DNA of 32,419 bases from JBHHZM01 sp046758065 (GTDB lineage: Bacteria; Pseudomonadota; Alphaproteobacteria; JAAXGF01): the NCBI GenBank assembly GCA_046758065.1, contig JBHHZM010000021.1, positions 1 to 32,419 of the forward strand, read 5' to 3'. This document shows positions 23,841 through 32,419 of this stretch, one piece after another. The notes below the pieces were generated by a model. It was not told where the DNA came from. It saw nothing but the letters and a program-made list of their open reading frames with translations, and did no database searches. Position numbers and translations under genes: made by a program. The first letter of the stretch is position 1. Each line of letters starts with the position of its first letter.

Positions 23841-24392
23841 TTACGTGAATTTCTTTGCGTCCGACCGCATCCAGGGCGGATCGAGCGCGGCGATGCGCGC
23901 GTAAATCGGGCAGTGCGCATCGTGGGCGCCGGGCAGGTATCCGGTGCTCATCAGAAATTCGCCGACGATCTCACCGCCGGTGAAGACGAAGACCTTCTTG
24001 AACAGCTTTACCCACGAGCCTTTGTCCTGCGGGTGGTGGGCGTCGAGCCACGCCTTGAAGCCGCCGTGGCTTTCCCGTAGCGCCCGGATACGGCGCGCGT
24101 TCTCGATCGCCGCATCGACCTTGAGGCGGTTGCGGATGATCCCGGCATCGGCGAGCAGCCGGGCGCGCTCGGCCGCGCCAAAGACGGCGACGCGGTCGAT
24201 GTCGAAGCCGGCAAAGGCTGCGCTAAAGGCCGCGCGCTTCTTGAGTACGGTGAGCCACGACAATCCCGCCTGATTGATCTCGAGCACGAGCCGCTCGAAC
24301 AAGCGGTCGTCATCGGCGAGTGGAAAGCCGTATTCCTGATCGTGATAAGGACCGTGAACGGGGTGGCCCGGGGCGGTCTCGCAATAGCTCAT
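23841..24392 (-). CDS. tag: DNA-3-methyladenine glycosylase I
   Basis: Tag removes 3-methyladenine from alkylated DNA. The 183-residue protein has the family landmarks YHDQEYGFPLADDDRLFERL, EINQAGLSWLTVLKKR, and the zinc-snap ligands C4, H17, H157 and C161, the last two in AHDAHCP. The ATG at 24392 overlaps the stop of the DUF1467 gene as ATGA, so it is coupled to it. The frame stays open far upstream (to about 25073), but only as shadow of mce and DUF1467. Tag next to this cluster is not part of the usual alphaproteobacterial gene order, as far as I recall. Confidence 0.93.
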   Translation of the reverse strand: MSYCETAPGHPVHGPYHDQEYGFPLADDDRLFERLVLEINQAGLSWLTVLKKRAAFSAAFAGFDIDRVAVFGAAERARLLADAGIIRNRLKVDAAIENARRIRALRESHGGFKAWLDAHHPQDKGSWVKLFKKVFVFTGGEIVGEFLMSTGYLPGAHDAHCPIYARIAALDPPWMRSDAKKFT

Positions 24393-24637
24393 GGCCCGCT
24401 GACGAACTCGCGGAACCCGATCAAATCGTAAGCCGCTGCGACCGTGATGAGGCCCGTGACGGCGGCGGCGATGACCGTGGCGGCGACCGCTTTGATGGCA
24501 AGCCGCGGGCGGTCGGGCGCGCCCTCTGCATGTCCGGGCTCGACCTTCTCGGGCGTCTTTACGCCGAAGGGGAGCGTCATGAAGAACACCAGCCACCAGA
24601 CGATGACGAAGACGACGAGGATGCCGAACGCGTCCAT
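24389..24637 (-). CDS. DUF1467 family small membrane protein
   Basis: This 82-residue protein has two predicted membrane helices (about 4-26, FGILVVFVIVWWLVFFMTLPFG, and 46-70) joined by a charged loop (KTPEKVEPGHAEGAPDRPR). By recall it matches DUF1467, an alphaproteobacterial family of unknown function, typically encoded between the epimerase and proS. It starts three bases after the mce stop and overlaps tag by 4 bp. No function can be stated. Confidence 0.8.
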   Translation of the reverse strand: MDAFGILVVFVIVWWLVFFMTLPFGVKTPEKVEPGHAEGAPDRPRLAIKAVAATVIAAAVTGLITVAAAYDLIGFREFVSGP

Positions 24638-24640
24638 GCC

Positions 24641-25045
24641 TCAGGCCTGCTCGATCTCGATCAGGGTGCCGCAGAAGTCCTTGGGGTGCAGGAAAAGCAC
24701 GGGCTTGCCGTGCGCGCCGGTGCGCGGTTCGCCTGCGCCGAGCACGCGCGCCCCCCGCGCCACCAGCCGGTCGCGCGCCGCGATGATGTTGTCGACCTCG
24801 AAGCAGACGTGGTGCAGGCCCCCGGCCGGGTTGCGGGCGAGAAAGCCGGCGACGGGCGATTCCTCGCCCAGCGGTTCGAGCAACTCGATCTTGGTGTTGG
24901 ACAGTTCGACGAACACGGTCGTAACCCCATGCTCGGGCATGGCGACGGGATCGGAGACGTTGGCGCCGAGCCCATCGCGGTAAAGCGCCCGCGCCGCGGC
25001 GAGATCGGGAACGACGATAGCGACGTGGTTGAGCCGACCGATCAC
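24641..25045 (-). CDS. mce: Methylmalonyl-CoA epimerase
   Basis: Mce interconverts (S)- and (R)-methylmalonyl-CoA for the propionyl-CoA to succinyl-CoA route. The 134-residue vicinal oxygen chelate protein has LNHVAIVVPDL with metal ligand H7, TKIELLEPLG, GGLHHVCFEV (H78/H79) and a C-terminal GTLIEIEQ (E130). The ligand that is Gln in the Propionibacterium enzyme seems to be His here (about H39); that alignment is from memory. The start is a GTG at 25045 with GGAAAG upstream. The mutase and carboxylase genes are not in the window. Confidence 0.92.
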   Translation of the reverse strand: MIGRLNHVAIVVPDLAAARALYRDGLGANVSDPVAMPEHGVTTVFVELSNTKIELLEPLGEESPVAGFLARNPAGGLHHVCFEVDNIIAARDRLVARGARVLGAGEPRTGAHGKPVLFLHPKDFCGTLIEIEQA

Positions 25046-25121
25046 AGCGCGCTTTCCGTTTCCCGCCGGCCAATCCTTCGATACCGGACCATCGCGTTCA
25101 TCATAACCAGCGGTCGGCGCC

Positions 25122-26804
25122 CTACAAGCGCAGGATCTGCACCTCGACGACCGGGCGCTTTCCGCGCGCGCCTTTGAAGTGCCGCCTTACCGTCGCCACG
25201 ACCGCCTCGCGCAGCGCCTCCTCGTTCGCGCGCGCGCGCGCCGGCAGCGCCTTGACGGCCACCGCCACCCCCTCGCCCGCCGCGGCAAGCACGGCGTCCG
25301 CAGCCTCGCCCGCTTCATCGCCGTGGAACAACCCCCGCGCACTCACCTTGGGCGGCGCGGCGAGGCGTCCCTCGCCATCGAGCACGAGCGCGACGAAGGC
25401 GACGCCGTTGTGCATCATGCGGCGCCGGGTGCTGACGGCTTCGCTCGTCGCCCCGACCACGGCGTTGCCGTCGAAGATCAGACGGCCGAAGGGAACGCGG
25501 TCGATGATCTTGGCGCGCCCCGGAGCGAGGCGCAGCACATCACCGTTCTCGACCACGGGGGTCTGCGAAATCTGCAGCGAGCGGGCGAATCGCGCATGCT
25601 CCACCAGATGACGCGCCTCGCCGTGCACCGGAACCGCGATCTCGGGCCGCACCCAACCGTACATGCGCGCGAGTTCATCGCGGCAAGGGTGCCCGGAAAC
25701 ATGGACGAAATGATCGTCTTCCGTGATCACCTCGACGCCGAGCGAAATAAGCCGGTTGTGCAGCCGGTTGATGGCGAGTTCGTTACCCGGGATGATCTTC
25801 GACGAGAAGATCGAAACGTCGCCTTCGCCAAGCGAGACCTGAGGATGATCGCCGGCCGCGATGCGCGACAGCGCGGCACGCGGTTCGCCCTGGCAGCCGG
25901 TGCAGATGTAGAGCACCTTGTCGGGTGGCAACGCCCGCGCATCGCGATCGTTGAGGAAAACGACCGATTCGTCGAGATAACCGGTTTCGCGCGCCGCCTC
26001 GGTGATGCGATGGAGCGAGCGCCCGACGAGCACCGGATGGCGCCCGTGGGCCGCGGCGACGACGGCGGCCGTTTCGACGCGGGCGACGTTCGAGGCGAAG
26101 CAGGCGACCGCGACGCGGCCCGAATAGGCGCCGACAAGCGTCATCAGACTTTCGCGCACCGCGTCCTCCGAACCCGATTCGCCGGTGCGGAATATGTTGG
26201 TCGAATCGCAGACCATCGCGAGCACGCCGGCATCGCCGAAGGCGCGGAGCGCCGCCTCGTCGGTGACGTCGCCGACCAGCGGCTTGGGATCGAGCTTCCA
26301 ATCCCCGGTATGCAGGATGGTTCCCGCCGGCGTGCGGATAGCGAGCGCATTGGGTTCTGGAATCGAGTGCGTCAGCGTAATGAACTCGATGTCGAAGGGG
26401 CCGATCCCGAGACGGCCGCCCAGCGGTATTTCGGTTATCTCGATGTCCTCGATCCCCGCCACCTCGCCGTCGCGCGCGAGCTTGCGCCGCAGCACCGCGG
26501 CGGCGAACGGCGTGGCGTACACAGGGCAACGGAGCTGCGGCCAAAGGTAGGGCACGGCCCCGAGATGATCCTCGTGGGCGTGGGTGATCACCAGCCCGAG
26601 CAGGTCGTCGCGGCGTTCGACGATATGGCGCGGATCGGGCATCACCACGTCGACTCCGGGCATCGTCTCGTCGGCGAAGGTGATGCCGAGATCGACCATC
26701 AGCCACTTGCCGCCGCAGCCGTAGAGATTGAGGTTCATGCCGATTTCGCCCGCCCCGCCGAGCGGCAGGAAAAGGAGCTCGTCGGCGCGTGTCTCCGCCA
26801 TCAT
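25122..26804 (-). CDS. rnj: Ribonuclease J
   Basis: RNase J is a metallo-beta-lactamase nuclease with 5'-3' exo- and endonuclease activity in mRNA decay and rRNA maturation. The 560-residue protein has the zinc motif HAHEDH at 75-80, further ligands in GDWKLDP and SGHP, a beta-CASP insert (CDSTN, CFASNVAR), and the PVHGEARH segment, then a C-terminal domain. The start is the ATG at 26804, overlapping the coaX stop as ATGA; a second ATG follows immediately. The upstream frame is shadow of coaX. Confidence 0.95.
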   Translation of the reverse strand: MMAETRADELLFLPLGGAGEIGMNLNLYGCGGKWLMVDLGITFADETMPGVDVVMPDPRHIVERRDDLLGLVITHAHEDHLGAVPYLWPQLRCPVYATPFAAAVLRRKLARDGEVAGIEDIEITEIPLGGRLGIGPFDIEFITLTHSIPEPNALAIRTPAGTILHTGDWKLDPKPLVGDVTDEAALRAFGDAGVLAMVCDSTNIFRTGESGSEDAVRESLMTLVGAYSGRVAVACFASNVARVETAAVVAAAHGRHPVLVGRSLHRITEAARETGYLDESVVFLNDRDARALPPDKVLYICTGCQGEPRAALSRIAAGDHPQVSLGEGDVSIFSSKIIPGNELAINRLHNRLISLGVEVITEDDHFVHVSGHPCRDELARMYGWVRPEIAVPVHGEARHLVEHARFARSLQISQTPVVENGDVLRLAPGRAKIIDRVPFGRLIFDGNAVVGATSEAVSTRRRMMHNGVAFVALVLDGEGRLAAPPKVSARGLFHGDEAGEAADAVLAAAGEGVAVAVKALPARARANEEALREAVVATVRRHFKGARGKRPVVEVQILRL

Positions 26805-27586
26805 CGGACGCCGCGGTTGCGCCGGTAAATATCGAGCAGGCCGCGCATGGTGAGGTCCGCATCGACATGCTCGATCGCCGTGGTCGCCGCCTGGAACAGG
26901 GGCGCGAGGCCCCCGGTCGCGATGACGGTCATCGGCGCGCCGAATTCTTCCTTGATACGCGCGACCAGACCCTCGACGAGGGCGACGTAGCCCCAGTAAA
27001 CGCCCGACTGCATCGCCGGGATCGTACCCCTGCCGATCACCGACCGGGGGCGCGATGGGGCGACACGGGGAAGCTGCGCCGCGGCCATATGAAGCGCCTC
27101 GAGCGACAGATTGACCCCGGGCGAAATGACGCCGCCGCGATAGGCGCCGTCGGCGGCGACCACGTCGAAGGTCGTCGCGGTGCCGAAGTCGATGATGATG
27201 AGAGGCCCCGGATAACGGCTGTGCGCGGCGACGGCGTTGACGATGCGATCGGCGCCCACTTCCTCCGGCTGATCGACCGAAATCGCGATGCCGGTATCCA
27301 CGTTCTCGCCGACGATCAGCGGCTCGCAGCGATAGTAACGTTTGCAGAGCGTTCGGATGTGAAACACGCTCGCAGGCACGACGCTGCAGATGATGGCGTC
27401 GCCGATGTCGCCGGGCTCGATCCCCTCGAGCCGCATGAGCTGGGCGAGCCAGACGGCGTATTCGTCGGCAGTGCGGTCCGCGCGGGTCGCGGCCCGCCAT
27501 TGTCCTTCCTGCGTATCTTCGCGGTAAATGGCGAACACGATGTTCGTATTGCCGACGTCGATGGCGAGCAGGAGCGGCTTGGTCAT
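26801..27586 (-). CDS. coaX: Type III pantothenate kinase
   Basis: CoaX phosphorylates pantothenate in the first step of coenzyme A synthesis. It is unrelated to CoaA and insensitive to CoA feedback. The 261-residue ASKHA-fold protein has LAIDVGNTN (D10, N13), GADR at 111-114 with the catalytic aspartate, and DFGTATT at 133-139. Both ends overlap neighbours by 4 bp: birA upstream and rnj downstream, each as ATGA, so the three are translationally linked. Confidence 0.95.
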   Translation of the reverse strand: MTKPLLLAIDVGNTNIVFAIYREDTQEGQWRAATRADRTADEYAVWLAQLMRLEGIEPGDIGDAIICSVVPASVFHIRTLCKRYYRCEPLIVGENVDTGIAISVDQPEEVGADRIVNAVAAHSRYPGPLIIIDFGTATTFDVVAADGAYRGGVISPGVNLSLEALHMAAAQLPRVAPSRPRSVIGRGTIPAMQSGVYWGYVALVEGLVARIKEEFGAPMTVIATGGLAPLFQAATTAIEHVDADLTMRGLLDIYRRNRGVR

Positions 27587-28347
27587 GACTCGCCCCCGAA
27601 ATAAAGATCGCCCGCGGTAACGACGCGACGGTCTCCAGGCACGGTTTCGACGATCAACGCGCCATCCGCGTCGAGATCGACGAAGGTGCCGGTGAAAGTT
27701 TCGCCAGCGATTCTCACCGTCACCGCCTCGCCGACGCCTCGGGCCTCGCGTAGCCAGGCTTCGCGTACCGGTCCGAAGCCATCGTCGAGCCAGCGATTCA
27801 CCCAGACGAGAAAATGGCGGGCGAACGCTTCGAGTACGGCCGCCGCCGACACCCGGTCGCAGCCTTCGGCGCGCAACGACGTGGCGGGAAACTCGGTGTC
27901 CTCCGGCGCACTCGTCACGTTGACGCCCATGCCGAGCACCAGCCAGTCGAGGCGCACCGGTTCGGTCGTCGAGGATTCAAGCAGGATGCCGGCGGTCTTA
28001 TGGTCGTTCAACAGCACGTCGTTGGGCCATTTGAAGGCGACCTCGCTGAGCGGCGGGCACAACGAGCCAAGCGCTCCGGCGAGTCCGAGGGCGGCGACGA
28101 AGGAAAGCTGCGCGGCTTCGAAGGGCGGACACTCGGGGCGCAACACCAGCGAGAAATAGAGATTGCCCGGGGGCGACGCCCAATCGCGTCCACGCCGCCC
28201 GCGCCCCTTGCGCTGCGTCTTCGCCCAGACAAGGGTGCCGTCCTCGGCGCCGGCCTCGGCGAGTCTTCGGGCTTCGTCGTTCGTGCTATCGACTTCATCG
28301 CGCGCCACCAAACGGTAGGCCGGCGGCAGCCGTATGTCTTCGCTCAC
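27583..28347 (-). CDS. birA: Biotin-[acetyl-CoA-carboxylase] ligase
   Basis: BirA attaches biotin to the carrier protein of acetyl-CoA carboxylase. The 254-residue protein has the biotinyl-AMP loop GRGRRGRDW at 48-56, KWPND at 106-110 and KTAGILLE, with a C-terminal SH3-like cap. There is no N-terminal helix-turn-helix, so it is a monofunctional ligase rather than a repressor. The start is a GTG at 28347 that overlaps the nuoN stop as GTGA. The open frame above is shadow of nuoN. Confidence 0.95.
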   Translation of the reverse strand: MSEDIRLPPAYRLVARDEVDSTNDEARRLAEAGAEDGTLVWAKTQRKGRGRRGRDWASPPGNLYFSLVLRPECPPFEAAQLSFVAALGLAGALGSLCPPLSEVAFKWPNDVLLNDHKTAGILLESSTTEPVRLDWLVLGMGVNVTSAPEDTEFPATSLRAEGCDRVSAAAVLEAFARHFLVWVNRWLDDGFGPVREAWLREARGVGEAVTVRIAGETFTGTFVDLDADGALIVETVPGDRRVVTAGDLYFGGES

Positions 28348-29783
28348 GGAAACAGGGCGGCGGCAGCAGTTTCGGCGCTGCTGAGAAGCGGCGTCGGATA
28401 GACGAAGAACAGCAGGGTGAAGAGGCCCGTTCCGACGAGCACCAGCGAGATGTCGCGCCCCACCGGCGTATCGAAGGAATCCGCCGCCTCGTCGAAGTAC
28501 ATGATCTTGACGATGCGCAGGTAATAGACCGCCGCCACCACACTGGTCAACACGCCGATGATCGCGAGCGTATAGAGTTCCGCTTCGATCGCGGCGAGGA
28601 AAATATAGAGCTTGCCGAAGAATCCGGAGAGCGGCGGGATGCCGGCCATGGCGAACATGAAAATACCCATTGCCAGCGCCATCAAGGGCTGATTGTGCGA
28701 CAGCCCGGCCAGATCCGAAATTCCCTCGACGAGGCGCCCCTGCCGGCGCATCGCCAGGATGCAGCCCCAGCAGCCGACATTCATGGCGAGGTAGATGGCC
28801 ATGTAAATCAGCACCCCGCGCACGCCTCCGGGACTGCCGGCGGCGAGGCCGATCAGGGCATAGCCGACGTGGCCGATGGAGCTGTAGGCCATGAGCCGCT
28901 TGATGTTGGTCTGGGCGAGCGCGGCGAAGCCGCCGAGCAGCATCGAGGCCACCGAAATGAAGACGACGATCTGTTGCCATTGCGCGACCAGATCGCCGAA
29001 CGGCTGGAGCATGACGCGCAAGAGCAGCGCGATCGCCGCGATCTTCGGCGCAACCGAGAAAAAGGCCGTGACCGGGGTCGGCGCGCCCTCGTAGACGTCG
29101 GGGGTCCACATGTGAAAGGGCACGGCCGAAATCTTGAAGGCGAGCCCGGCGGCGATGAAGACGATGCCGATGATGACCCCGATCGAAACCTGGGCATTCT
29201 CGCCCGCGAACAGGGCGGCGAGCGCGGTGAAGCGGGTGGTGCCGGTGAAGCCGTAGACCAGCGAGCAGCCGTAGAGCAACATGCCCGAGGCCAGCGCGCC
29301 GAGGACGAAGTACTTGAGCCCGGCCTCGGTCGAACGCAGCGAATCGCGCTGGAAGGCGGCGGTGACGTAGAGCGCAAGGCTTTGCACCTCGAGACCGACG
29401 TAGAGCGCCATCAGGTCGTTCGCCGACACCATCATCAGCATGCCCAGGGTGGCGAACAGCACCAGCACCGGGTATTCGAAACGCTCCATGTTCTCGTGGC
29501 GGATATATCCGAGCGACAGAATCAGCGTCAGCGCCGCGCCGACGAGAACGAGTCCCTTCATGAACAACGCGAAGTCGTCGATGATGAAAAGTCCGTCGAA
29601 CGTTCTGGCGGACTCTGCGGCCGGGCCGAGCGTTACGACGAAGGCGACGACGAAGGCGATCAGCGTGAGCCCGATGATCGTGCGGGTCGCCGCGTGACCG
29701 CGGAACACGCCGAACATCAGCAGCGCCATGCCGGCGAGTGCCAGCCAGATTTCGGCGAGAACCGGGGTGAGCGCGGGCATCAT
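28344..29783 (-). CDS. nuoN: NADH-quinone oxidoreductase subunit N
   Basis: NuoN is one of three antiporter-like proton-pumping membrane subunits of complex I. The 479-residue protein has about 14 membrane segments. Functional residues match E. coli: E132 (LYVGLEVQSL), K157 and K217 (AFKISAVPFHMWTPDVYEGAP). The ATG at 29783, the first of two adjacent ATGs, has AGGA six bases upstream and follows the nuoM stop by eight bases. As usual it is the last nuo gene. Confidence 0.97.
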   Translation of the reverse strand: MMPALTPVLAEIWLALAGMALLMFGVFRGHAATRTIIGLTLIAFVVAFVVTLGPAAESARTFDGLFIIDDFALFMKGLVLVGAALTLILSLGYIRHENMERFEYPVLVLFATLGMLMMVSANDLMALYVGLEVQSLALYVTAAFQRDSLRSTEAGLKYFVLGALASGMLLYGCSLVYGFTGTTRFTALAALFAGENAQVSIGVIIGIVFIAAGLAFKISAVPFHMWTPDVYEGAPTPVTAFFSVAPKIAAIALLLRVMLQPFGDLVAQWQQIVVFISVASMLLGGFAALAQTNIKRLMAYSSIGHVGYALIGLAAGSPGGVRGVLIYMAIYLAMNVGCWGCILAMRRQGRLVEGISDLAGLSHNQPLMALAMGIFMFAMAGIPPLSGFFGKLYIFLAAIEAELYTLAIIGVLTSVVAAVYYLRIVKIMYFDEAADSFDTPVGRDISLVLVGTGLFTLLFFVYPTPLLSSAETAAAALFP

Positions 29784-29791
29784 CTTTCTTC

Positions 29792-31309
29792 CTAGCGCTG
29801 CACGAGCCAGGCGGTGGTCTGCGACGCATCGATCGCGCCGCCCGCCTGAACGATGAGGTTCTCGACCGAGGCGCGGATCACCGAGAGAAACGCTTCGGGA
29901 TAGATGCCCATCAGCAGAACCACGCCGATCATCGGCGCGAATATGGCGATCTCGCGCGGGTTGAGATCGAGAATCTTGGCGAGGTGCTCTTTGGTAAGCG
30001 CGCCGAACACCACCCTGCGATAGAGCCACAGCATGTAGGCGGGACCGAGAATGATCCCGGTGGTGGCGAGAAACGCAACCCAACTGTTGGCCTGATAGGC
30101 GCCGACCAGCGAGAGAAACTCGCCGACGAACCCCGAGGTGCCGGGCAGTCCCACCGACGCCAGCATGAAAACCATGAAGACGAACGCGTAAACCGGCATG
30201 CGGTGCACCAGCCCGCCGTAGTGCGCGATCATCCGCGAGTGCTCGCGGTCGTAGACAACGCCGACGCAAAGGAACAGGGCGGCCGAGACCACGCCATGGC
30301 TGAGCATCACCAGCATGGCGCCCTCCAGCCCCTGCGTGTTCATCGTGAAGATGCCGATGGTGACGAAACCCATATGCGCCACCGACGAATACGCGATCAG
30401 TTTCTTCATGTCATCCTGCGCCAGCGCCACCAGCGAGGTGTAGATGATGGCGACGACGCTGAGTGCGAAAATCAGCGGCGTGAAGAACGCGCTCGCCTCG
30501 GGCAGCATCGGCAGTGAAAAACGCAGAAATCCGTAACCGCCGAACTTCAGGAGCACGCCGGCGAGCACCATCGAGCCCGCGGTCGGCGCCTCGACATGGG
30601 CGTCGGGCAGCCAGGTGTGCACCGGCCACATCGGCACCTTGACCGAAAAAGCGGCGAACAGCGCGAGCCACAGCCAGCGCTGCATTCCGGTCGAGAACTC
30701 GGTGGCCATCAAGGTCGGAATATCGGTGGTGCCCGCCACGAAATACATGGCGAGGATGGCGAGCAGCATCAGCACCGAACCGACCAGGGTGAAAAAGAAG
30801 AACTTGAAGGCGGCGTAGACCCGCCGCGGTCCGCCCCATACCCCGATGATCAGGAACATCGGGATCAGCATGGCCTCGAAGAACAGATAGAAAAGCACGA
30901 AGTCGAGCGCCGCGAAAACGCCGACCATGGAGGTCTCGAGCACCAGAAAGGCGATCATGTATTCCTTGACGCGGTTCGTTATCGCCCGCCAGCTCGCCAG
31001 CACGCAAAGCGGCGTCAGGAAAGTGCTGAGCAGAACGAAAAACAGCGAAATGCCGTCGACGCCCAGGTGGTAGCCGATGTTGAACGCCGGGATCCATGCG
31101 CTGCGTTCCTCGAACTGAAAGGCCGCCGTGGTGGTGTCGAAACCCGTCCACAGAAGAAGCGACAGCGCAAAAGTGATCAACGACGTCCAGAGCGCCACGT
31201 TGCGCGCATTGCGCGCGACGATATCGGCATCGCCACGGATCAGGAAAATGAACGCCGCGCCGACCAGCGGCAGGAAGATGGTGAGCGACAGGATCGGGAG
31301 GTCGGTCAT
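29792..31309 (-). CDS. nuoM: NADH-quinone oxidoreductase subunit M
   Basis: NuoM is the middle antiporter-like proton-pumping subunit. The 505-residue protein has about 14 membrane segments with E125 (FLVLETSMVG) and K224 (FSVKVPMWPVHTWLPDAHVEAP), matching E. coli E144 and K234. The ATG at 31309 has GAGG about eight bases upstream and follows nuoL by seven bases. A GTG at 31324 would overlap nuoL and has no better site. Confidence 0.97.
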   Translation of the reverse strand: MTDLPILSLTIFLPLVGAAFIFLIRGDADIVARNARNVALWTSLITFALSLLLWTGFDTTTAAFQFEERSAWIPAFNIGYHLGVDGISLFFVLLSTFLTPLCVLASWRAITNRVKEYMIAFLVLETSMVGVFAALDFVLFYLFFEAMLIPMFLIIGVWGGPRRVYAAFKFFFFTLVGSVLMLLAILAMYFVAGTTDIPTLMATEFSTGMQRWLWLALFAAFSVKVPMWPVHTWLPDAHVEAPTAGSMVLAGVLLKFGGYGFLRFSLPMLPEASAFFTPLIFALSVVAIIYTSLVALAQDDMKKLIAYSSVAHMGFVTIGIFTMNTQGLEGAMLVMLSHGVVSAALFLCVGVVYDREHSRMIAHYGGLVHRMPVYAFVFMVFMLASVGLPGTSGFVGEFLSLVGAYQANSWVAFLATTGIILGPAYMLWLYRRVVFGALTKEHLAKILDLNPREIAIFAPMIGVVLLMGIYPEAFLSVIRASVENLIVQAGGAIDASQTTAWLVQR

Positions 31310-31316
31310 CGCGGCC

Positions 31317-32419
31317 TCACGCACCCGCCGTCAGCATGTACCAGGTGACCAGCGCGGCGGCGCCGATCAGCATGGCGAAGGCGTAGTGGTAAAGATAACC
31401 CGACTGCAGCCGTGCCGCACGGCGGGCGAGATGGAGCACCGCTGCGGAGATGCCGTCGGGGCCGACGCCGTCGATCACCGCCCCGTCGCCCGAACGCCAA
31501 AAACCGCGGCCCAGATAGTTGGCGGGGCGCACGAACAGCGCGTCGAAAAGCTCGTCGAAATACCACTTGTTCAGGAGGAACAGGTACATGGCGTGCAAGC
31601 GATTCGCCAGCGCAGTCGGCAGCTCCGGGCGCACGATGTACATGACGAAAGCGATGGCGATGCCGGTGCCCGCCACGATGGTGGGCAGCGCCTTGACCCA
31701 GCCCGACAGATAGTGCGCCGCTTCGAGCACGTTGGGCTCGCCGAGCATGAGGATGCTGCCGTTCCAGAAGGCGCCGTCGGGATCGACCATGCCCCACTGA
31801 ACGCCGACGAAACCGGCGAAAATCGCCCCCAGCGCGAGGAAGATCAGGGGCACGGTCATCACCTTGGGCGATTCGTGGACGTGCGCCATGACCTTCTCGT
31901 CGGCCCTCGGCGCGCCGTGGAAAGTGAGGAAGATGAGCCGCCATGAATAGAAGGCCGTCAGCACCGCGGCGGCGATGCCGAGCCAGTAGGCGTAGTCGCC
32001 GACGACGCTGTTCGCGGCGAAGGCCGATTCGAGGATGATGTCCTTCGAAAAATACCCGGCGAAGAAGGGGACGCCGGCGAGCGCCAGGCTGCCCACCCAC
32101 ATCACCCCGTAGGTCAGCGGAATGAGCCGCCACAGCCCGCCCATCTTGCGCATGTCCTGCTCGCCCGACATGGCGTGAATCACTGAACCGGCGCCGAGGA
32201 ACAAGAGCGCCTTGAAGAAGGCGTGGGTCATCAGGTGGAAAATCGCCGCGCCGTAGGCCGAGATCCCGGCGGCGAAGAACATGTAGCCGAGCTGGCTCAC
32301 GGTCGAATAGGCGATTACCCGCTTGATGTCGTTCTGGCAGATCCCGATGGTGGCGGCGAAGAAGGCCGTCGAGGCGCCGACCACGGCGACCACGGCGAGC
32401 GCCGTCGGCGCGTACTCGA
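31317..32419 (-). CDS. nuoL: NADH-quinone oxidoreductase subunit L (5' end cut by window)
   Basis: This is the C-terminal part of NuoL, the distal antiporter-like subunit carrying the long lateral helix. The frame runs to the window edge without a start; the first visible residues are EYAPTALAVVAVVGASTAFF, a typical internal NuoL stretch. Landmarks are NDIKRVIAYSTVSQLGYM, THAFFKALLFLGAGSVIHAM, and GVPFFAGYFSKD. About 366 codons are visible, so roughly 260-300 N-terminal residues lie outside. The stop is seven bases before nuoM. Confidence 0.96.
   Translation of the reverse strand, partial: EYAPTALAVVAVVGASTAFFAATIGICQNDIKRVIAYSTVSQLGYMFFAAGISAYGAAIFHLMTHAFFKALLFLGAGSVIHAMSGEQDMRKMGGLWRLIPLTYGVMWVGSLALAGVPFFAGYFSKDIILESAFAANSVVGDYAYWLGIAAAVLTAFYSWRLIFLTFHGAPRADEKVMAHVHESPKVMTVPLIFLALGAIFAGFVGVQWGMVDPDGAFWNGSILMLGEPNVLEAAHYLSGWVKALPTIVAGTGIAIAFVMYIVRPELPTALANRLHAMYLFLLNKWYFDELFDALFVRPANYLGRGFWRSGDGAVIDGVGPDGISAAVLHLARRAARLQSGYLYHYAFAMLIGAAALVTWYMLTAGA

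Noticed and set aside
24393..25073. Upstream extension of the tag frame
   Set aside because: It is arginine-rich, overlaps mce and the DUF1467 gene out of frame, and the Tag family starts at the ATG at 24392.
25046..25121. Promoter for mce between rnj and mce
   Set aside because: TTATGA and TATCGA are 17 bases apart but match only three positions each, no better than chance.
28348..29829. Upstream extension of the birA frame
   Set aside because: It is an out-of-frame shadow of nuoN; BirA homology begins at the GTG at 28347.

Overview
This GC-rich window looks like chromosomal core sequence from an alphaproteobacterium, most likely a Rhodospirillales-type lineage (order-level placement is inference). 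The signs are: LpxI rather than LpxH in lipid A synthesis; the gene order rpsB-tsf-pyrH-frr-uppS-cdsA-dxr-rseP-bamA-skp-lpxD-fabZ-lpxA-lpxI-lpxB; a short prolyl-tRNA synthetase without the editing insertion; a single LolC/E-type permease next to lolD; and a DUF1467 gene beside a methylmalonyl-CoA epimerase gene. Nearly every gene is on the minus strand, so transcription runs from high to low coordinates. I see no mobile elements, CRISPR arrays, tRNA or rRNA genes.

In transcription order: (1) 32419-25122 carries the end of the complex I operon (nuoL, cut by the window edge, then nuoM and nuoN) running into birA, coaX and rnj through 4-bp stop/start overlaps. (2) 25045-23841 holds mce, a DUF1467 membrane protein and tag. 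(3) 23829-22203 is the only accessory-looking part. It has a small secreted protein of unknown function, a plus-strand LapG-like secreted cysteine protease, and a plus-strand block with a promoter, a run of hairpins and a strong terminator that looks like an undescribed small RNA. (4) 22173-18929 holds proS, a lolC/E permease and lolD. (5) 18816-15346 is dnaE, preceded by two inverted DnaA-box sequences. (6) 15306-10913 holds the rpsB promoter, rpsB with an unusual acidic tail, an AT-rich spacer, tsf, pyrH, frr and uppS. (7) 10959-136 is a tight run for phospholipid, isoprenoid and outer-membrane construction: cdsA, dxr, rseP, bamA, skp, lpxD, fabZ, lpxA, lpxI, lpxB and gloA. It ends at a palindromic REP-like element near the window start.

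The genes join translation and replication (S2, EF-Ts, RRF, DnaE, ProRS) to envelope building. Dxr and UppS provide isoprenoids and undecaprenyl phosphate carrier. CdsA provides CDP-diacylglycerol. LpxA, LpxD, LpxI and LpxB carry out early lipid A steps. FabZ shares the 3-hydroxyacyl-ACP pool with LpxA and LpxD. BamA, Skp, RseP and Lol handle outer-membrane proteins and lipoproteins. The most unusual items are the structured RNA candidate (23638-23829), the paired DnaA boxes before dnaE, the long acidic tail of S2, and the interruption between the DUF1467 gene and proS.
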